From NCBI RefSeq assembly GCF_003050865.1, contig NZ_QAOK01000019.1:1-64000 (forward strand): a stretch of DNA of 64,000 nucleotides, written 5' to 3'. Both the position numbers and the translations under genes were made by a program. Shown here in pieces: positions 8,076 to 17,043 of the stretch (positions are counted from its first letter, which is position 1; each line of letters opens with the position of its first letter). The notes below the pieces were generated by a model that worked only from the letters and a program-made list of their open reading frames with translations, searched no databases and was not told the origin of the DNA. This DNA comes from Nitrosospira multiformis (GTDB taxonomy: Bacteria > Pseudomonadota > Gammaproteobacteria > Burkholderiales > Nitrosomonadaceae).

Positions 8076-11000
8076 TTACTCAAATAGCTTGAGGTATTCG
8101 CTGGCAAAAAGCCCGATAGACGCCAAAATTATCAATAATGCGCGTAAAACAGGTTGCTCGAACATGGGTTCGAAAGCACCTTCACAGATGTTGTTTATTC
8201 TCTCTTTGACTGCATCTACTTTTCGTGGAGCGCATCTCTTATTTTTGATGAGATTTTCTGCGCTCTCGATAACGGAACTCTTAAGTTGCTTGGCCTCAGA
8301 GCGAAGCATGAAGCCCGAAAAAAAGAGTAGGGAAATGCTTACACCAAAAGTAATGGCTTTGCTCAACGGCAGGTCCTGATTATCGAAATAAGTGATCCTG
8401 GCAAATAACATTAGCATAATGCAAAGCATTGGATAATAAATAAGCTTATCCACTACCTGGGTTCTCTCTGCAACGACGGTGACAATTTTTTCAAGCGAGG
8501 CAAATACGTCATCAGCTTCCTCAGTATTTTTTTTATTTCTCTCTGTCAACTGGATACGCAATTTTTTTATCCAATAAAAGTTCAGCCTCACCGCATCAAG
8601 TATAAAAAAAAGCAGAAGCATAACGACAGTAAAGCTCAGTACAGAGGCCCAGGACGCCCCCCTGCAAGCTATGTCACCACGACATGGGAGTGGCCAAGGC
8701 GGCAGGATGTAAATAAGTATAGTTTCGATGATTGAAAAGAACAGCCATATTGCGACAACACGGCTCACGCGGTGACCAATTAGACCATAGTGATCATATT
8801 CCTGCCAAAGGCGCTTGAATTCTTGTTCGGATTCGTTTTCTCCTGACTGGGATTTTCCGTTTTCTCCCTTACCCTTTGTATTTCTCGAATTGTCTTTTTC
8901 TATCCAGTGCTTAAGGCATCTACGTAGCCTATTACGTATTTCTATCCATTGCTTAAAGCATTTGCATAGTGACCTATCACGATGGAAAAAGACAATCCGA
9001 AAAACACATTGCTTACAGCATTTACGTAGCCGATTGCGTATTTCGCAGGTATTTTTCGGATTGTCTTTTTCTATCCAGTGCTTGATAGAATTAAAATCAA
9101 TACTATCTTTAAATACAAATTTATATAGCGCCTTAAGTAGAAAGTTAAGTAGAAAGTAGGTGAATGCCCAAATCAAAAGAAACAGTAAACACCGCAGGAA
9201 CTGAATATCTAACGGGTCCACATCATTGAGGACATAAAATCTGATAGAGAAAAGGAGAATAATGAGTGTGATCAGCAGAACGCCGCAGCGAAACGGTATA
9301 TTCAAATCCCATTTACTGTCATTTTGGTAATTGTCAAAATGCTTTTGACTAAGCTCAACAAAGTCTTTTTTAAGTTCTTTCTTTCCGCGGAAGAAAAATG
9401 CGATAGCCATTAAGATAGCAATAATTTGTATGAATATAGAGGGCCATAAGCTGATGCCATCCGTAAAGCTAAGGTTTTCTTCTGACTTATCTATAACTCG
9501 GAAAAAAGCGATGTAAAAAATTGTCAAGGCGCCGAATAATAAGTAAATGGATGATGTTCCAGAGTTGGGGCGTATCCTCCAATGAAAACAAATAAAGGAA
9601 AGTGTAATTCCAAGCACTAACGATAGCAGTAGCTTGGTTTGATCCTGTAACCATAGCTGCAGTTTGGTTTCATCCAACGGTAATTGCTGCAACATGACTT
9701 GATCACGGGGAAACCTTTGTTCCCGTTGTAGGTGACTTTGGTCCGGAGGTGCATTCTGCACGTTATTAGGAGGACAGCAATTTTCATTCTCCTGTGTTAC
9801 GTCCAGTTCCACCGCCCCATGACGCCCGATTTCAAATATTCGGGGTGAAGGAATGTCAGATCTCCTAGCGTCGTTTGTTGCGACTTTCATAATGTGGTAA
9901 AAAATGTTGGTCTGTTGACTATCTCGAAAGGAAGGAAATTGTTTCTGATATTTTTCGTCAAGCAGATCGAAGTGCGAAGCTACAACAAGGTTTCTGGTTG
10001 AGGACCAGTGTTGTGGGTGAAGCATCTGGGCGTCAAGGTCGGTTGTGAAGACCAGCATATTCGGCATTTCTGCACGCAAGGCTTCGAGTATCAGCAATTT
10101 GTCATAAAAATCGCTGCCGAAAATACCTACGGCTTTAATGCCGCTATCACGTTTCTCCAGATTTATCTCTTTATGGACATCATTAATCTGCTTTGCCAGT
10201 CGATGAAAGTAATCAGATTGACTTGGACCGATAGGCAGGGGTGGTGGAATATCTAAGTCGATTGCAGAAAGCCGGGCTACGGGTTTGTTGGCTTGATTTT
10301 CATTCTTATCTTGTTTATGCAATGTTTGCTGGTAGGCATCCAGGCCTTTCAGATAGAAAATGTTTCTTATTTTTTTTATTTCACAAATATTATCTTTAGG
10401 GTCGTCGGCGGTAGGTTTATCTTTGGCGTTAGTATCCTGTTTATCGTTAACAGAAGGCTCGGAGTAAAATCTACAAAAGTTCTTGGCTAGGGTGCGTGCA
10501 TTTTCTGAATCTTGTTCTGTAATAATCATTACATCAGATGGTTCTTTAACCTTTCGTAGAGCTAATTCTCCAGATAGCTTCTTGGTTAGCTCCTCAGTAA
10601 TATTGAGTCGTTCCTCAGATAGCTTTTCCGTGGGTACTTTTTTATAGAACCCATCAGGATTAACGAGTAAGATACTTTTACAATTTTTTTTCTTGATTTC
10701 CTCCGTTATCTTGTCTCGGTATTCCAGATCAAGAACGTTGTTCAAATCGTAAATGTATATCTCTTCAGCAAGTAGATTCTCGAACCCAGAAGCGAACTTG
10801 TCCAAAGTGAGCGCATTGTCATCAGTTTTAAATATTTCGCTATTTATCCAGACTACAATAATGTCTGGTTTATCGCTTAACTCATTTTTCTCTGCCTGAT
10901 TTGTATTATATTTGGACTCATGTTGGTAATGCTCCCAGCGTACGTCATACGCTTTGTTCTTTTGACTGGAGCAAAAGTGCAAACGGTCCGGTTCCAAGGG

Positions 11001-11720
11001 CCGATAGCCGGAGTCTATTAACCCCGCAATTACTGCATAACGCTGCCGGGTTCGCAATTCCTTATTTTCTGTAGTATTGGGACGTACTTTTAACAAGGGA
11101 ACCAATATTTTCGTTTTCTTAATATTGGTTTGCCCCAACTCTTGGGGAGCGCGACCTAGGATGGCTGAACGGAACGCTCCGGCAAAGAGCGATGGGAGCG
11201 GCGGAAGTTCGCTTGCCCCATGCTCCCCTGACTCACCGAACGCAAGATTGCCGCGAATGAATAGAGTATCGGTGGCACGCAAGTGATAATATTTCGTCAT
11301 ACTTGCTCCTGCTAACTGATATTCGCATTGCCTTTCTGCTTGTCCCGCTTTCCCTGCCTTAGCTTTTTTTTCCTTGTCTTCTGACTCTTTTTTTAGATCA
11401 ACCTCTTTTTCCCGATTGGCGGGCTCAATGTCTATTTTTTTATGTATCGTGAAATGATGAGGAAACGCTTTTTCTGACTTGTCCCTAAACTCGATGTAAT
11501 ATTGATTTCTTTCAGTATAAGAATCCAGATCAAAACCGAAGGGATCCTGCCACAGCCAGCTTTCGTATGAATATCCGATTGTTTGTAGATCCTGGCGCTG
11601 AATGTACGGATCAAAAGGACGGGGACTCTCGACTGGCTTGTCATACCAGATCAAGAGTCCAAATATGATGAGTAAAGCCAAACCAGCGACAGCAAGGTCC
11701 GGCTCTTTTTCCGAAGGCAT
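8076..11720 (-). CDS. Large multi-span membrane protein of unknown function
   Basis: A 1,214-residue protein that I cannot name. One membrane helix lies at residues 8-26. A soluble region of about 650 residues follows, with WLWQDPFGFD near residue 56, a DKPDIIVVWINSEIF stretch near 285, and SGIKAVGIFGSDFYDKLLILEALRAEMP then LVFTTDLDAQMLHP in the middle, resembling a periplasmic-binding-protein-like alpha/beta fold. Pieces of these motifs recur, as I remember it, in unnamed large bacterial membrane proteins. About ten more membrane helices fill the C-terminal 500 residues, interrupted by a basic cysteine-rich segment built from repeats. The coding sequence is visibly richer in A and T than its neighbours, and only a weak ribosome site precedes the ATG. 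It separates two LPS-glycosylation clusters, which suggests acquisition by transfer. Confidence 0.75.
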   Translation of the reverse strand: MPSEKEPDLAVAGLALLIIFGLLIWYDKPVESPRPFDPYIQRQDLQTIGYSYESWLWQDPFGFDLDSYTERNQYYIEFRDKSEKAFPHHFTIHKKIDIEPANREKEVDLKKESEDKEKKAKAGKAGQAERQCEYQLAGASMTKYYHLRATDTLFIRGNLAFGESGEHGASELPPLPSLFAGAFRSAILGRAPQELGQTNIKKTKILVPLLKVRPNTTENKELRTRQRYAVIAGLIDSGYRPLEPDRLHFCSSQKNKAYDVRWEHYQHESKYNTNQAEKNELSDKPDIIVVWINSEIFKTDDNALTLDKFASGFENLLAEEIYIYDLNNVLDLEYRDKITEEIKKKNCKSILLVNPDGFYKKVPTEKLSEERLNITEELTKKLSGELALRKVKEPSDVMIITEQDSENARTLAKNFCRFYSEPSVNDKQDTNAKDKPTADDPKDNICEIKKIRNIFYLKGLDAYQQTLHKQDKNENQANKPVARLSAIDLDIPPPLPIGPSQSDYFHRLAKQINDVHKEINLEKRDSGIKAVGIFGSDFYDKLLILEALRAEMPNMLVFTTDLDAQMLHPQHWSSTRNLVVASHFDLLDEKYQKQFPSFRDSQQTNIFYHIMKVATNDARRSDIPSPRIFEIGRHGAVELDVTQENENCCPPNNVQNAPPDQSHLQREQRFPRDQVMLQQLPLDETKLQLWLQDQTKLLLSLVLGITLSFICFHWRIRPNSGTSSIYLLFGALTIFYIAFFRVIDKSEENLSFTDGISLWPSIFIQIIAILMAIAFFFRGKKELKKDFVELSQKHFDNYQNDSKWDLNIPFRCGVLLITLIILLFSIRFYVLNDVDPLDIQFLRCLLFLLIWAFTYFLLNFLLKALYKFVFKDSIDFNSIKHWIEKDNPKNTCEIRNRLRKCCKQCVFRIVFFHRDRSLCKCFKQWIEIRNRLRRCLKHWIEKDNSRNTKGKGENGKSQSGENESEQEFKRLWQEYDHYGLIGHRVSRVVAIWLFFSIIETILIYILPPWPLPCRGDIACRGASWASVLSFTVVMLLLFFILDAVRLNFYWIKKLRIQLTERNKKNTEEADDVFASLEKIVTVVAERTQVVDKLIYYPMLCIMLMLFARITYFDNQDLPLSKAITFGVSISLLFFSGFMLRSEAKQLKSSVIESAENLIKNKRCAPRKVDAVKERINNICEGAFEPMFEQPVLRALLIILASIGLFASEYLKLFE
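8889..9083. repeat. Direct and inverted repeats inside the large membrane-protein gene
   Basis: A 24-bp sequence beginning ATTGTCTTTTTC occurs at 8889-8912 and again at 9060-9083. A 19-bp sequence AAAAAGACAATCCGAAAAA at 8986-9004 is exactly inverted at 9052-9070. Between them a weaker unit (CATTGCTTA-AGCATTT-CGTA-like) recurs. The encoded protein shows repeated KHWIEKDN and EIRNRLR blocks rich in Cys and Arg. Local duplication and inversion within the gene is the simplest origin. Confidence 0.9.
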
Positions 11721-11897
11721 ATGCTGCTATAACCCCCCAAGTTATTATTAGGTGTTGTTTTACAGCGGCAGATCAGGCGGCTAATTTTTGATAAATTTCT
11801 GTTTCTGTAATGACGAGGGTTTTGACCCGCGTCTGCGATGACTTCCAGTAATTATTTCAGGACACCTGAGACAGTCGAGATGTGCCGATCAGTTAGG

Positions 11898-12725
11898 TTA
11901 TGAAAAACAAGGCATATAGGCATCTATCATGCTGGAAGAGCCTGCAATCACCCCTTTCGAATGTATCGTCCATTCTCTACCCTCGTAATCAACCACTTTT
12001 CCTCCCGCCGCCCTGACCATACAAACCCCTGCTGCCATGTCCGTCAGTTTGGTCGAAGGTCGGAAAAACAGGTCGAGCCTTCCCGCTGCCACTTCGGCCA
12101 GCGATAAAACAGGAACTCCCAATACTTTTACTGCGCGCGCCTGTTGCAATACACGCGAAAGCTGCCCAAGTGTTTCCGAGCGCGTGTGCATTTCAGAGGA
12201 AAAATCGACTCCAACGATCGCGTTTGCCGGTTCGGGCGGACTCCTTACCCGCGTAACTTCTCCATTTATTTTTAGCTGATGTTCTTCCTGTGCGCTATAT
12301 AAGATGTCATGAATGGGATCGTAAATGACACCGAGAACAGGTTTTCCGTTGCGGAGAAGCCCGATGGAGATGGCAAGAAGCGGTGGGTATCCCGTCATGT
12401 TTTCGGTCCCATCCAATGGGTCAACGACCCACTGCTCGCCCTGCTCGATAACGACTCCCCCGCTCTCCTCTCCATAAAAATGGCACGAGTGGAGTTGCAG
12501 CAACGCTTCTTTCAGGAATTGCTCGGATTCCCTGTCAGCGGCAGTTACGACCTGTCGAGAGGATTTGAATTCGGTTGTCACACCTTGTGTGTAGTGGGCT
12601 CTGATAATTTCTCCGGCGAGCTTTGCAATTTTTTCTATTTCTTCGATAAAAAAAATGCCCTGTTCGGGCATGCTGATCTTCGAGTTTTTCATAGGCGCTT
12701 TGTTTGATTCGATATTAGATAGCAC
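11898..12725 (-). CDS. Inositol monophosphatase family phosphatase (CysQ/SuhB-like)
   Basis: A 275-residue member of the lithium-sensitive Mg-dependent phosphatase family. Metal-binding motifs are GEESG near residue 95, WVVDPLDGTENM near residue 110, and TKLTDMAAGVCMVRAAGGKVVDY near residue 230, where most members have WDxAAG. The substrate could be 3'-phosphoadenosine 5'-phosphate, inositol phosphate or a sugar phosphate. A second Met at residue 12 is an alternative start. Position at the end of the ADP-heptose/LPS operon hints at a sugar phosphate, but about 160 bp with two hairpins separates it from the GT2 gene, so it may be transcribed on its own. Confidence 0.75.
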   Translation of the reverse strand: MLSNIESNKAPMKNSKISMPEQGIFFIEEIEKIAKLAGEIIRAHYTQGVTTEFKSSRQVVTAADRESEQFLKEALLQLHSCHFYGEESGGVVIEQGEQWVVDPLDGTENMTGYPPLLAISIGLLRNGKPVLGVIYDPIHDILYSAQEEHQLKINGEVTRVRSPPEPANAIVGVDFSSEMHTRSETLGQLSRVLQQARAVKVLGVPVLSLAEVAAGRLDLFFRPSTKLTDMAAGVCMVRAAGGKVVDYEGREWTIHSKGVIAGSSSMIDAYMPCFS

Positions 12726-12792
12726 TTGTCATACCTGTGAAAAAACGGTATTCAGGGTTTTGATTATATGACGCAAGCAAATTATAAGTTGA

Positions 12793-12813
12793 ATTCCGGG
12801 TGAGACCCGGAAT
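12793..12813. repeat. Dispersed palindrome, copy 1
   Basis: ATTCCGGG and CCCGGAAT flank a 5-bp centre (TGAGA), followed by GAC. A near-identical element with centre TCAAG lies at 40368-40388. Both are intergenic, so this is a small dispersed palindromic repeat family rather than a gene-specific site. Confidence 0.8.
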
Positions 12814-12825
12814 GACAAATCTATA

Positions 12826-12854
12826 GAAGTAGGTCGGGCAAGTCCACCTACTTC
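12826..12854. terminator. 9-bp-stem hairpin after the GT2 gene
   Basis: GAAGTAGGT and ACCTACTTC form a perfect 9-bp stem with an 11-base loop, 33 bp past the stop of the GT2 gene on the minus strand. There is no clear T-run after it. It could end or attenuate the upstream operon, together with the neighbouring palindrome at 12793. Confidence 0.35.
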
Positions 12855-12886
12855 GAATTAACAGCCGCAAAGAGTCTTAACTCTGC

Positions 12887-13693
12887 TCATAACGCCAGTT
12901 CTTTCGGGATATCGAATTTTCTGTTGACTATGGTGGTCGGTGCTTCCTGATGGTAGGCGCCGGAGGGGATAAGGCCGCAGCCGCCGTAGTGCTTCATGAC
13001 TCTCAACTGCGCAAGAACGTCCTCGCCCGCGTGTTCTTGCGGCACCTCCTGCCAGAATTCAAACCCACCCGTTTCCCGCAGCTTTTCCGAGTCATACAGC
13101 ACGCAGCCTCCTACCCAGGCGATCTTGTATTTCTTTTGCGTGTCGGGAGTCAGCTTCAGTTTTTCCTGCACATGCAGGATATTGGCGGCATTGTGCAAGC
13201 TGTAACGCTGCCAGCTTGCGTGCTGCGGGGTTACGATCTCCGGCTCAACGCGCCCGTGCCATAGCTCGATCGCCTGCTCCCAAGGCCGGCGATCATCCCG
13301 GTACGACAACCCGATGACCGCTTGTCCGACAAATCCGATTTCTTCTTCCTGGTGCGCCAGCAGCATGTTTCCCAGAACGAAAGACTCCAGCAGAATGTCA
13401 TCATCGAGGTAAAGGCAGTATGGCGAATCGACCGTATCCAGCAGGAACTGCCGTTGCTGCGCCAGGCCGCGGCGAGGCAGGTTGGTCAGTTGCTGCACCG
13501 CATGGCCTTTTTTTTCCAGCAGGCGGATTGCCGTCTGCACCGAGGCATCCCTGTATACGGGAAGATCACTCTGATCGGAGATAACGACGGCGAAATCGCG
13601 GTATTGCTGGAAACAAAGCCCGGTGAGCGTTACCGCCAGCGCCGTGGGGCGGTTGTAGGAAGGAATGACTACGGTAATGTCTTCCCGCATCAT
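12887..13693 (-). CDS. Glycosyltransferase family 2 protein
   Basis: A 268-residue GT-A glycosyltransferase. It opens ITVVIPSYNRPTALAVTLTGL, the usual nucleotide-binding start of family 2, and carries CLYLDDDIL near residue 97, the DxD-type metal/nucleotide motif. VGGCVLYDSEKLRETGGFEFWQEVPQEHAGEDVLAQLR near residue 200 supplies the acceptor-side ED motif. No membrane helix follows, so it acts in the cytoplasm. The start overlaps the stop of the GT9 gene by four bases (ATGA), indicating coupled translation and a shared role in building LPS core or a linked glycan. Donor and acceptor cannot be read from the sequence. Confidence 0.85.
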   Translation of the reverse strand: MMREDITVVIPSYNRPTALAVTLTGLCFQQYRDFAVVISDQSDLPVYRDASVQTAIRLLEKKGHAVQQLTNLPRRGLAQQRQFLLDTVDSPYCLYLDDDILLESFVLGNMLLAHQEEEIGFVGQAVIGLSYRDDRRPWEQAIELWHGRVEPEIVTPQHASWQRYSLHNAANILHVQEKLKLTPDTQKKYKIAWVGGCVLYDSEKLRETGGFEFWQEVPQEHAGEDVLAQLRVMKHYGGCGLIPSGAYHQEAPTTIVNRKFDIPKELAL

Positions 13694-14862
13694 GTATCCC
13701 TTGTTATTGATGCCTCCAGGCTGCCATTGGATTTGATCAGCCTTTCCGTGGTCAGGCCTGGAATGACGGACCTGAGTTTTCTCCGTGAGGAAACAAGCTC
13801 ACCCACAGCCGCCACGATTGCCTCCGGCGAAGCCCTGGGTGTGGATGGTCCGGGGAAAGACTGAAGCAGCCGGTTCTTTGTCCTCAATTCCGGCGGCACC
13901 TCGAAGTAAAGCACCTTGCTCGGCACTTGCCACGGCGTATGCTGCGGATTGGTCATCGCGTACAGCACAACGACAGGGGTGCCGACGGCAGCGGCGATAT
14001 GGACAGGACCGGTATTATTCGACACCAGAACGGGCGCCGCTTCGGTCAGGATAATGAGTTCTGCAATGGATAGCTCTCCAGCGAGATTCACCGCAGCCAC
14101 CCCGAGTTGGCGGGCGATCTGGTCCACATGACCCCGCTCGCTGCCGCTGCCGGTGAGCAGGATTTTATAGCCCTGCCTGACGAGCGACTGGCAGGCCGTT
14201 ATATAATCACTGGCCGGGTAGAGACGCTTTTCTTCACTGACGCCGGCATGCAGCACCAGCCAGCGCATACCTTCCCGGATGCCAGCAGCATTTAACATAC
14301 CCCCTATCCTGTCCGTTGCTTCTTTCCGCGTCTCCTCCGGAATTTTCAGCAGGAGCCTTGTATCGGAAGTTTCCGCGCCGACCATCTCGACCAGGCGAAG
14401 CTGCCGTTCGACCTCGTGGACGACGTAGTCCAGAGGCTCCCTGTCCGGTACCCACTGATTGATAAGCTGGTAGGGATTCTCGCGACAATAGCCCAGAACC
14501 TTTTTGATACCCGCCAGATAGCACAACATTCCAGCCGGCAACGGGTTCTGGCTATAGACTGTAAAGATTACCGCGGCATCAAACCGAAGGGCTTGCAATT
14601 CACCGGCAAGCGCCAGCAACCGTCGCGCTCCATTGGTTTCGGTCGTCTTTACCCAAGGAACATCGAACCGAATCGTTTCGTCCACTTCCGGAATGAAGGG
14701 GGCAATGCATGCTCCCGCGGTGGAAGTCAACAGAGTGATTTTTCTGCCTGGAACCGATTCCTTGAGCGCCCGCATGGCCGGTTGGCTCATCAGCACGTCG
14801 CCCATGTTGTCCGGGCGGACACATAATATGTTCTTGTAATTTTTCCAGGCTTCGGCAAACAC
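13690..14862 (-). CDS. Glycosyltransferase family 9 protein, heptosyltransferase-like
   Basis: A 390-residue family 9 enzyme, the third in the window. The N-terminal domain opens NILCVRPDNMGDVLMSQPAMRALKESVPG (the DNxGDVxxxxPA motif). The C-terminal domain has LVLHAGVSEEKRLYPASDYITACQSL near residue 205 and VLVSNNTGPVHIAAAVGTPVVVLYAMTNPQHTPW near residue 280, the ADP-heptose-binding part with HTPW as in WaaF/WaaQ-type enzymes. A basic tail of about 50 residues follows. It lies 14 bp after hldE and overlaps the GT2 gene, so the sugar nucleotide and its transferase are produced from one message. The exact linkage formed is unknown. Confidence 0.85.
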   Translation of the reverse strand: MFAEAWKNYKNILCVRPDNMGDVLMSQPAMRALKESVPGRKITLLTSTAGACIAPFIPEVDETIRFDVPWVKTTETNGARRLLALAGELQALRFDAAVIFTVYSQNPLPAGMLCYLAGIKKVLGYCRENPYQLINQWVPDREPLDYVVHEVERQLRLVEMVGAETSDTRLLLKIPEETRKEATDRIGGMLNAAGIREGMRWLVLHAGVSEEKRLYPASDYITACQSLVRQGYKILLTGSGSERGHVDQIARQLGVAAVNLAGELSIAELIILTEAAPVLVSNNTGPVHIAAAVGTPVVVLYAMTNPQHTPWQVPSKVLYFEVPPELRTKNRLLQSFPGPSTPRASPEAIVAAVGELVSSRRKLRSVIPGLTTERLIKSNGSLEASITRDT

Positions 14863-14876
14863 TTTGGTTTCCCGGC

Positions 14877-16352
14877 CTATGCAACCTGTTTGTCCATACT
14901 TTTGATCCTGGATATGATGTTTGTCGTGGATCTGTCCTGAACAAAAGGCATGATTTCCACTTTTCCGCCGTATGCCCGGACAACCGGCGCTTCGGGAAGC
15001 GTTTCGATCGTATAGTCGCCGCCTTTTACATACAAGTCCGGCTGAACGACTTGCAGAAGATCGATTGGCGTGTCTTCCTCGAATGACGTCATGAATGTCA
15101 CCGACTCCAACCCGGACAGTATGCGGATACGCTCGTACAGGTTGTTAATTGGGCGGTTGCTCCCTTTCAAGCGTTTAATGCTGGCATCGGAATTGAGGCC
15201 TAGCACCAGAATGTCACCCAGATCCCGCGCCTGCTCGAGATAGCTGACATGCCCGCTATGAAGGAGGTCAAAGCACCCGTTGGTAAACACGATGCGCTTG
15301 CCTTCTTTTCTGAACGTAGCTAAGCGATTATTCAAGCCTTGCCAGTCCGCAATATATTTACTGCTGCTTCCCAGGTAATGCCGCAGTTCGTTCTGCGTGC
15401 AGGTCGCAGTGTGGGATTTTTGCAGTATCACCATTGCCGCAGACTTGGCAATCTCACCCGCCACTTCAATGGAAGCCCCACTGGCAAGGGCCAGCGTGAG
15501 CGCGCTGACATAGGTATCCCCTGCTCCGGCTGCCCTGGTGTTCTCTACCGGTTTGGAGAATGTGCGATAAGGCTCCTTGCCGTGCTGAAACAGCAATGCG
15601 CCTTCGACATCGATGGTGGCCGCAACATATTTCGTTCCGGATTTTTTGAGCAGCTTTTGTCCGTGGAGCCTGATCTGCTCCGAACGCTGGCCTACAGGTG
15701 CCGGTTCCGTGATGGCAAGCAGCGTGACGAGTTCCTGATAGTTCGGCTTGGCTACAGTCGCCCCAAGCCGGCTGTATTTATCGAGTGATTTCGCGTCGAT
15801 TACCAGGGTATTTTCCTTTTTTTTCTGCAAGACACGCAAAGCATCGATCACCGGGTCCGTGAGAATGCCATAGCCATAATCGGAGACAACGACAGCATCC
15901 ATCTCATGAAATTTTTCGTTCAGGGTATCGATCATCTGCTGTTCATGCTGGTTGCATACCTGTTCCGTCGTGCCTGCGTCGAAACGCACCAGCAGCTGGG
16001 CGCCCGCGGCTACACGCTGTTTGGTAAGCGTGCGGCGGGTGGGATCACAGATAACCAGGGAAATGTCGAGGCTATGACTGACGAGCGATTCTTTCAGCAA
16101 TTCGGCCTCGTGATCACATCCGACAACCGAAAGGTAGTGGACCCTGGCCCCCAGTTGCGCGAGGTTCACTGCCGTATTAGCCGCCCCTCCCGGCACCGCC
16201 TTGACATCCCTGATATCCACGATGGGAACCGGCGCCTCCCTGCAGATACGATTTGCCGAGCCGTCGAGATACACATCGAGCATGGCGTCGCCGATTACCA
16301 GCACATTTAACCCGCTAAAGCGATCGATAGTGGCAAGATAACTGCTGTTCAT
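14877..16352 (-). CDS. hldE: Bifunctional heptose-7-phosphate kinase / heptose-1-phosphate adenylyltransferase
   Basis: A 491-residue two-domain enzyme of ADP-heptose synthesis. The N-terminal PfkB-type kinase (about 1-320) has VLVIGDAMLDVYLDG, PGGAANTAVNLAQLGA and the catalytic NTRAAGAGDTYVSAL motif; it makes heptose 1,7-bisphosphate. The C-terminal nucleotidyltransferase (about 345-491) has VFTNGCFDLLHSGHVSYLEQA, whose HSGH is the ATP-binding motif, and NSDASIKRLKGSNRPIN; it adenylylates heptose-1-phosphate. The start at 16352 is preferred over an ATG five codons upstream because AAAGGAGG stands just before it. The length suits the family. It sits with GmhB and a GmhA domain, giving most of the pathway in one operon. 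Confidence 0.95.
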   Translation of the reverse strand: MNSSYLATIDRFSGLNVLVIGDAMLDVYLDGSANRICREAPVPIVDIRDVKAVPGGAANTAVNLAQLGARVHYLSVVGCDHEAELLKESLVSHSLDISLVICDPTRRTLTKQRVAAGAQLLVRFDAGTTEQVCNQHEQQMIDTLNEKFHEMDAVVVSDYGYGILTDPVIDALRVLQKKKENTLVIDAKSLDKYSRLGATVAKPNYQELVTLLAITEPAPVGQRSEQIRLHGQKLLKKSGTKYVAATIDVEGALLFQHGKEPYRTFSKPVENTRAAGAGDTYVSALTLALASGASIEVAGEIAKSAAMVILQKSHTATCTQNELRHYLGSSSKYIADWQGLNNRLATFRKEGKRIVFTNGCFDLLHSGHVSYLEQARDLGDILVLGLNSDASIKRLKGSNRPINNLYERIRILSGLESVTFMTSFEEDTPIDLLQVVQPDLYVKGGDYTIETLPEAPVVRAYGGKVEIMPFVQDRSTTNIISRIKSMDKQVA

Positions 16353-16443
16353 GCTGCCTCCTTTCACTGGGACGTATCACCCTTCGTAACCGGGTACACA
16401 TGGTCAAAGCAATTTCAGGGAGCAATTTTGCAAACTGCCGGCA

Positions 16444-17043
16444 TCAGCAGTGTGCAACCTCCCCGCCCGTCGCATCGCTGATGACGCCCTGACAAACAAT
16501 CTCTGCCGCTTCCATCCAATCCATTACCGAATACATGGGTTCACGGTAATTACCCTTTACCCACTCCGTCTCGCTACCGTTATCCAGATGAATCGTATGG
16601 CAGGCAGCGCGATTTCCTGCTTCCACGTCATTCAGGATATCCCCGATCATCCAGGAGGCTTGCAGGTCCACATCATGATCCCTGGCAGCCTTTAAAATCA
16701 TTCCCGGCATCGGCTTGCGGCACGCGCAACCGTCGCCCAGACCATGGGGGCAGTAATAGAAAGCATCAATGAAAACGTCATATGCCCTAAGCAAGGACTG
16801 GATGCAGCGGTTAACCGGAATCAAATCCTTTTCCTCGAACAAGCCCCTGGCGATGCCGGATTGATTGGAAATGACAATCAATTTATAGCCCGCATTTTTC
16901 ATATTCCTGAGAGCTGCGCCCGCGCCCGCGATCAACCGCACATGCCGGGGATCGACGTTGTAGGGCACGTCGTGAACAAGGGTGCCATCCTTGTCGATAA
17001 ACACCGCCTTTCCGGTTTCAGTTTCCGCAGGCACTACGGCCAC
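16444..17043 (-). CDS. gmhB: D-glycero-beta-D-manno-heptose 1,7-bisphosphate 7-phosphatase
   Basis: A HAD-family phosphatase of about 199 residues. KAVFIDKDGTLVHDVPYNVDP is the catalytic DxDGT motif with the usual Vx-NVDP extension. VISNQSGIARGLF is motif II, and YYCPHGLGDGCACRKPMPGMI supplies the cysteine-rich zinc site typical of GmhB. WMIGDILNDVEAGNRA is motif IV. No ATG is available: a GTG at 17043 has GGGAG five bases upstream and overlaps the SDR gene by 10 bases; a GTG at 17034 overlapping the SDR stop by one base is the alternative. Longer versions of this frame run through the SDR gene and are not real. It removes the 7-phosphate between the two HldE reactions. Confidence 0.88.
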   Translation of the reverse strand: MAVVPAETETGKAVFIDKDGTLVHDVPYNVDPRHVRLIAGAGAALRNMKNAGYKLIVISNQSGIARGLFEEKDLIPVNRCIQSLLRAYDVFIDAFYYCPHGLGDGCACRKPMPGMILKAARDHDVDLQASWMIGDILNDVEAGNRAACHTIHLDNGSETEWVKGNYREPMYSVMDWMEAAEIVCQGVISDATGGEVAHC

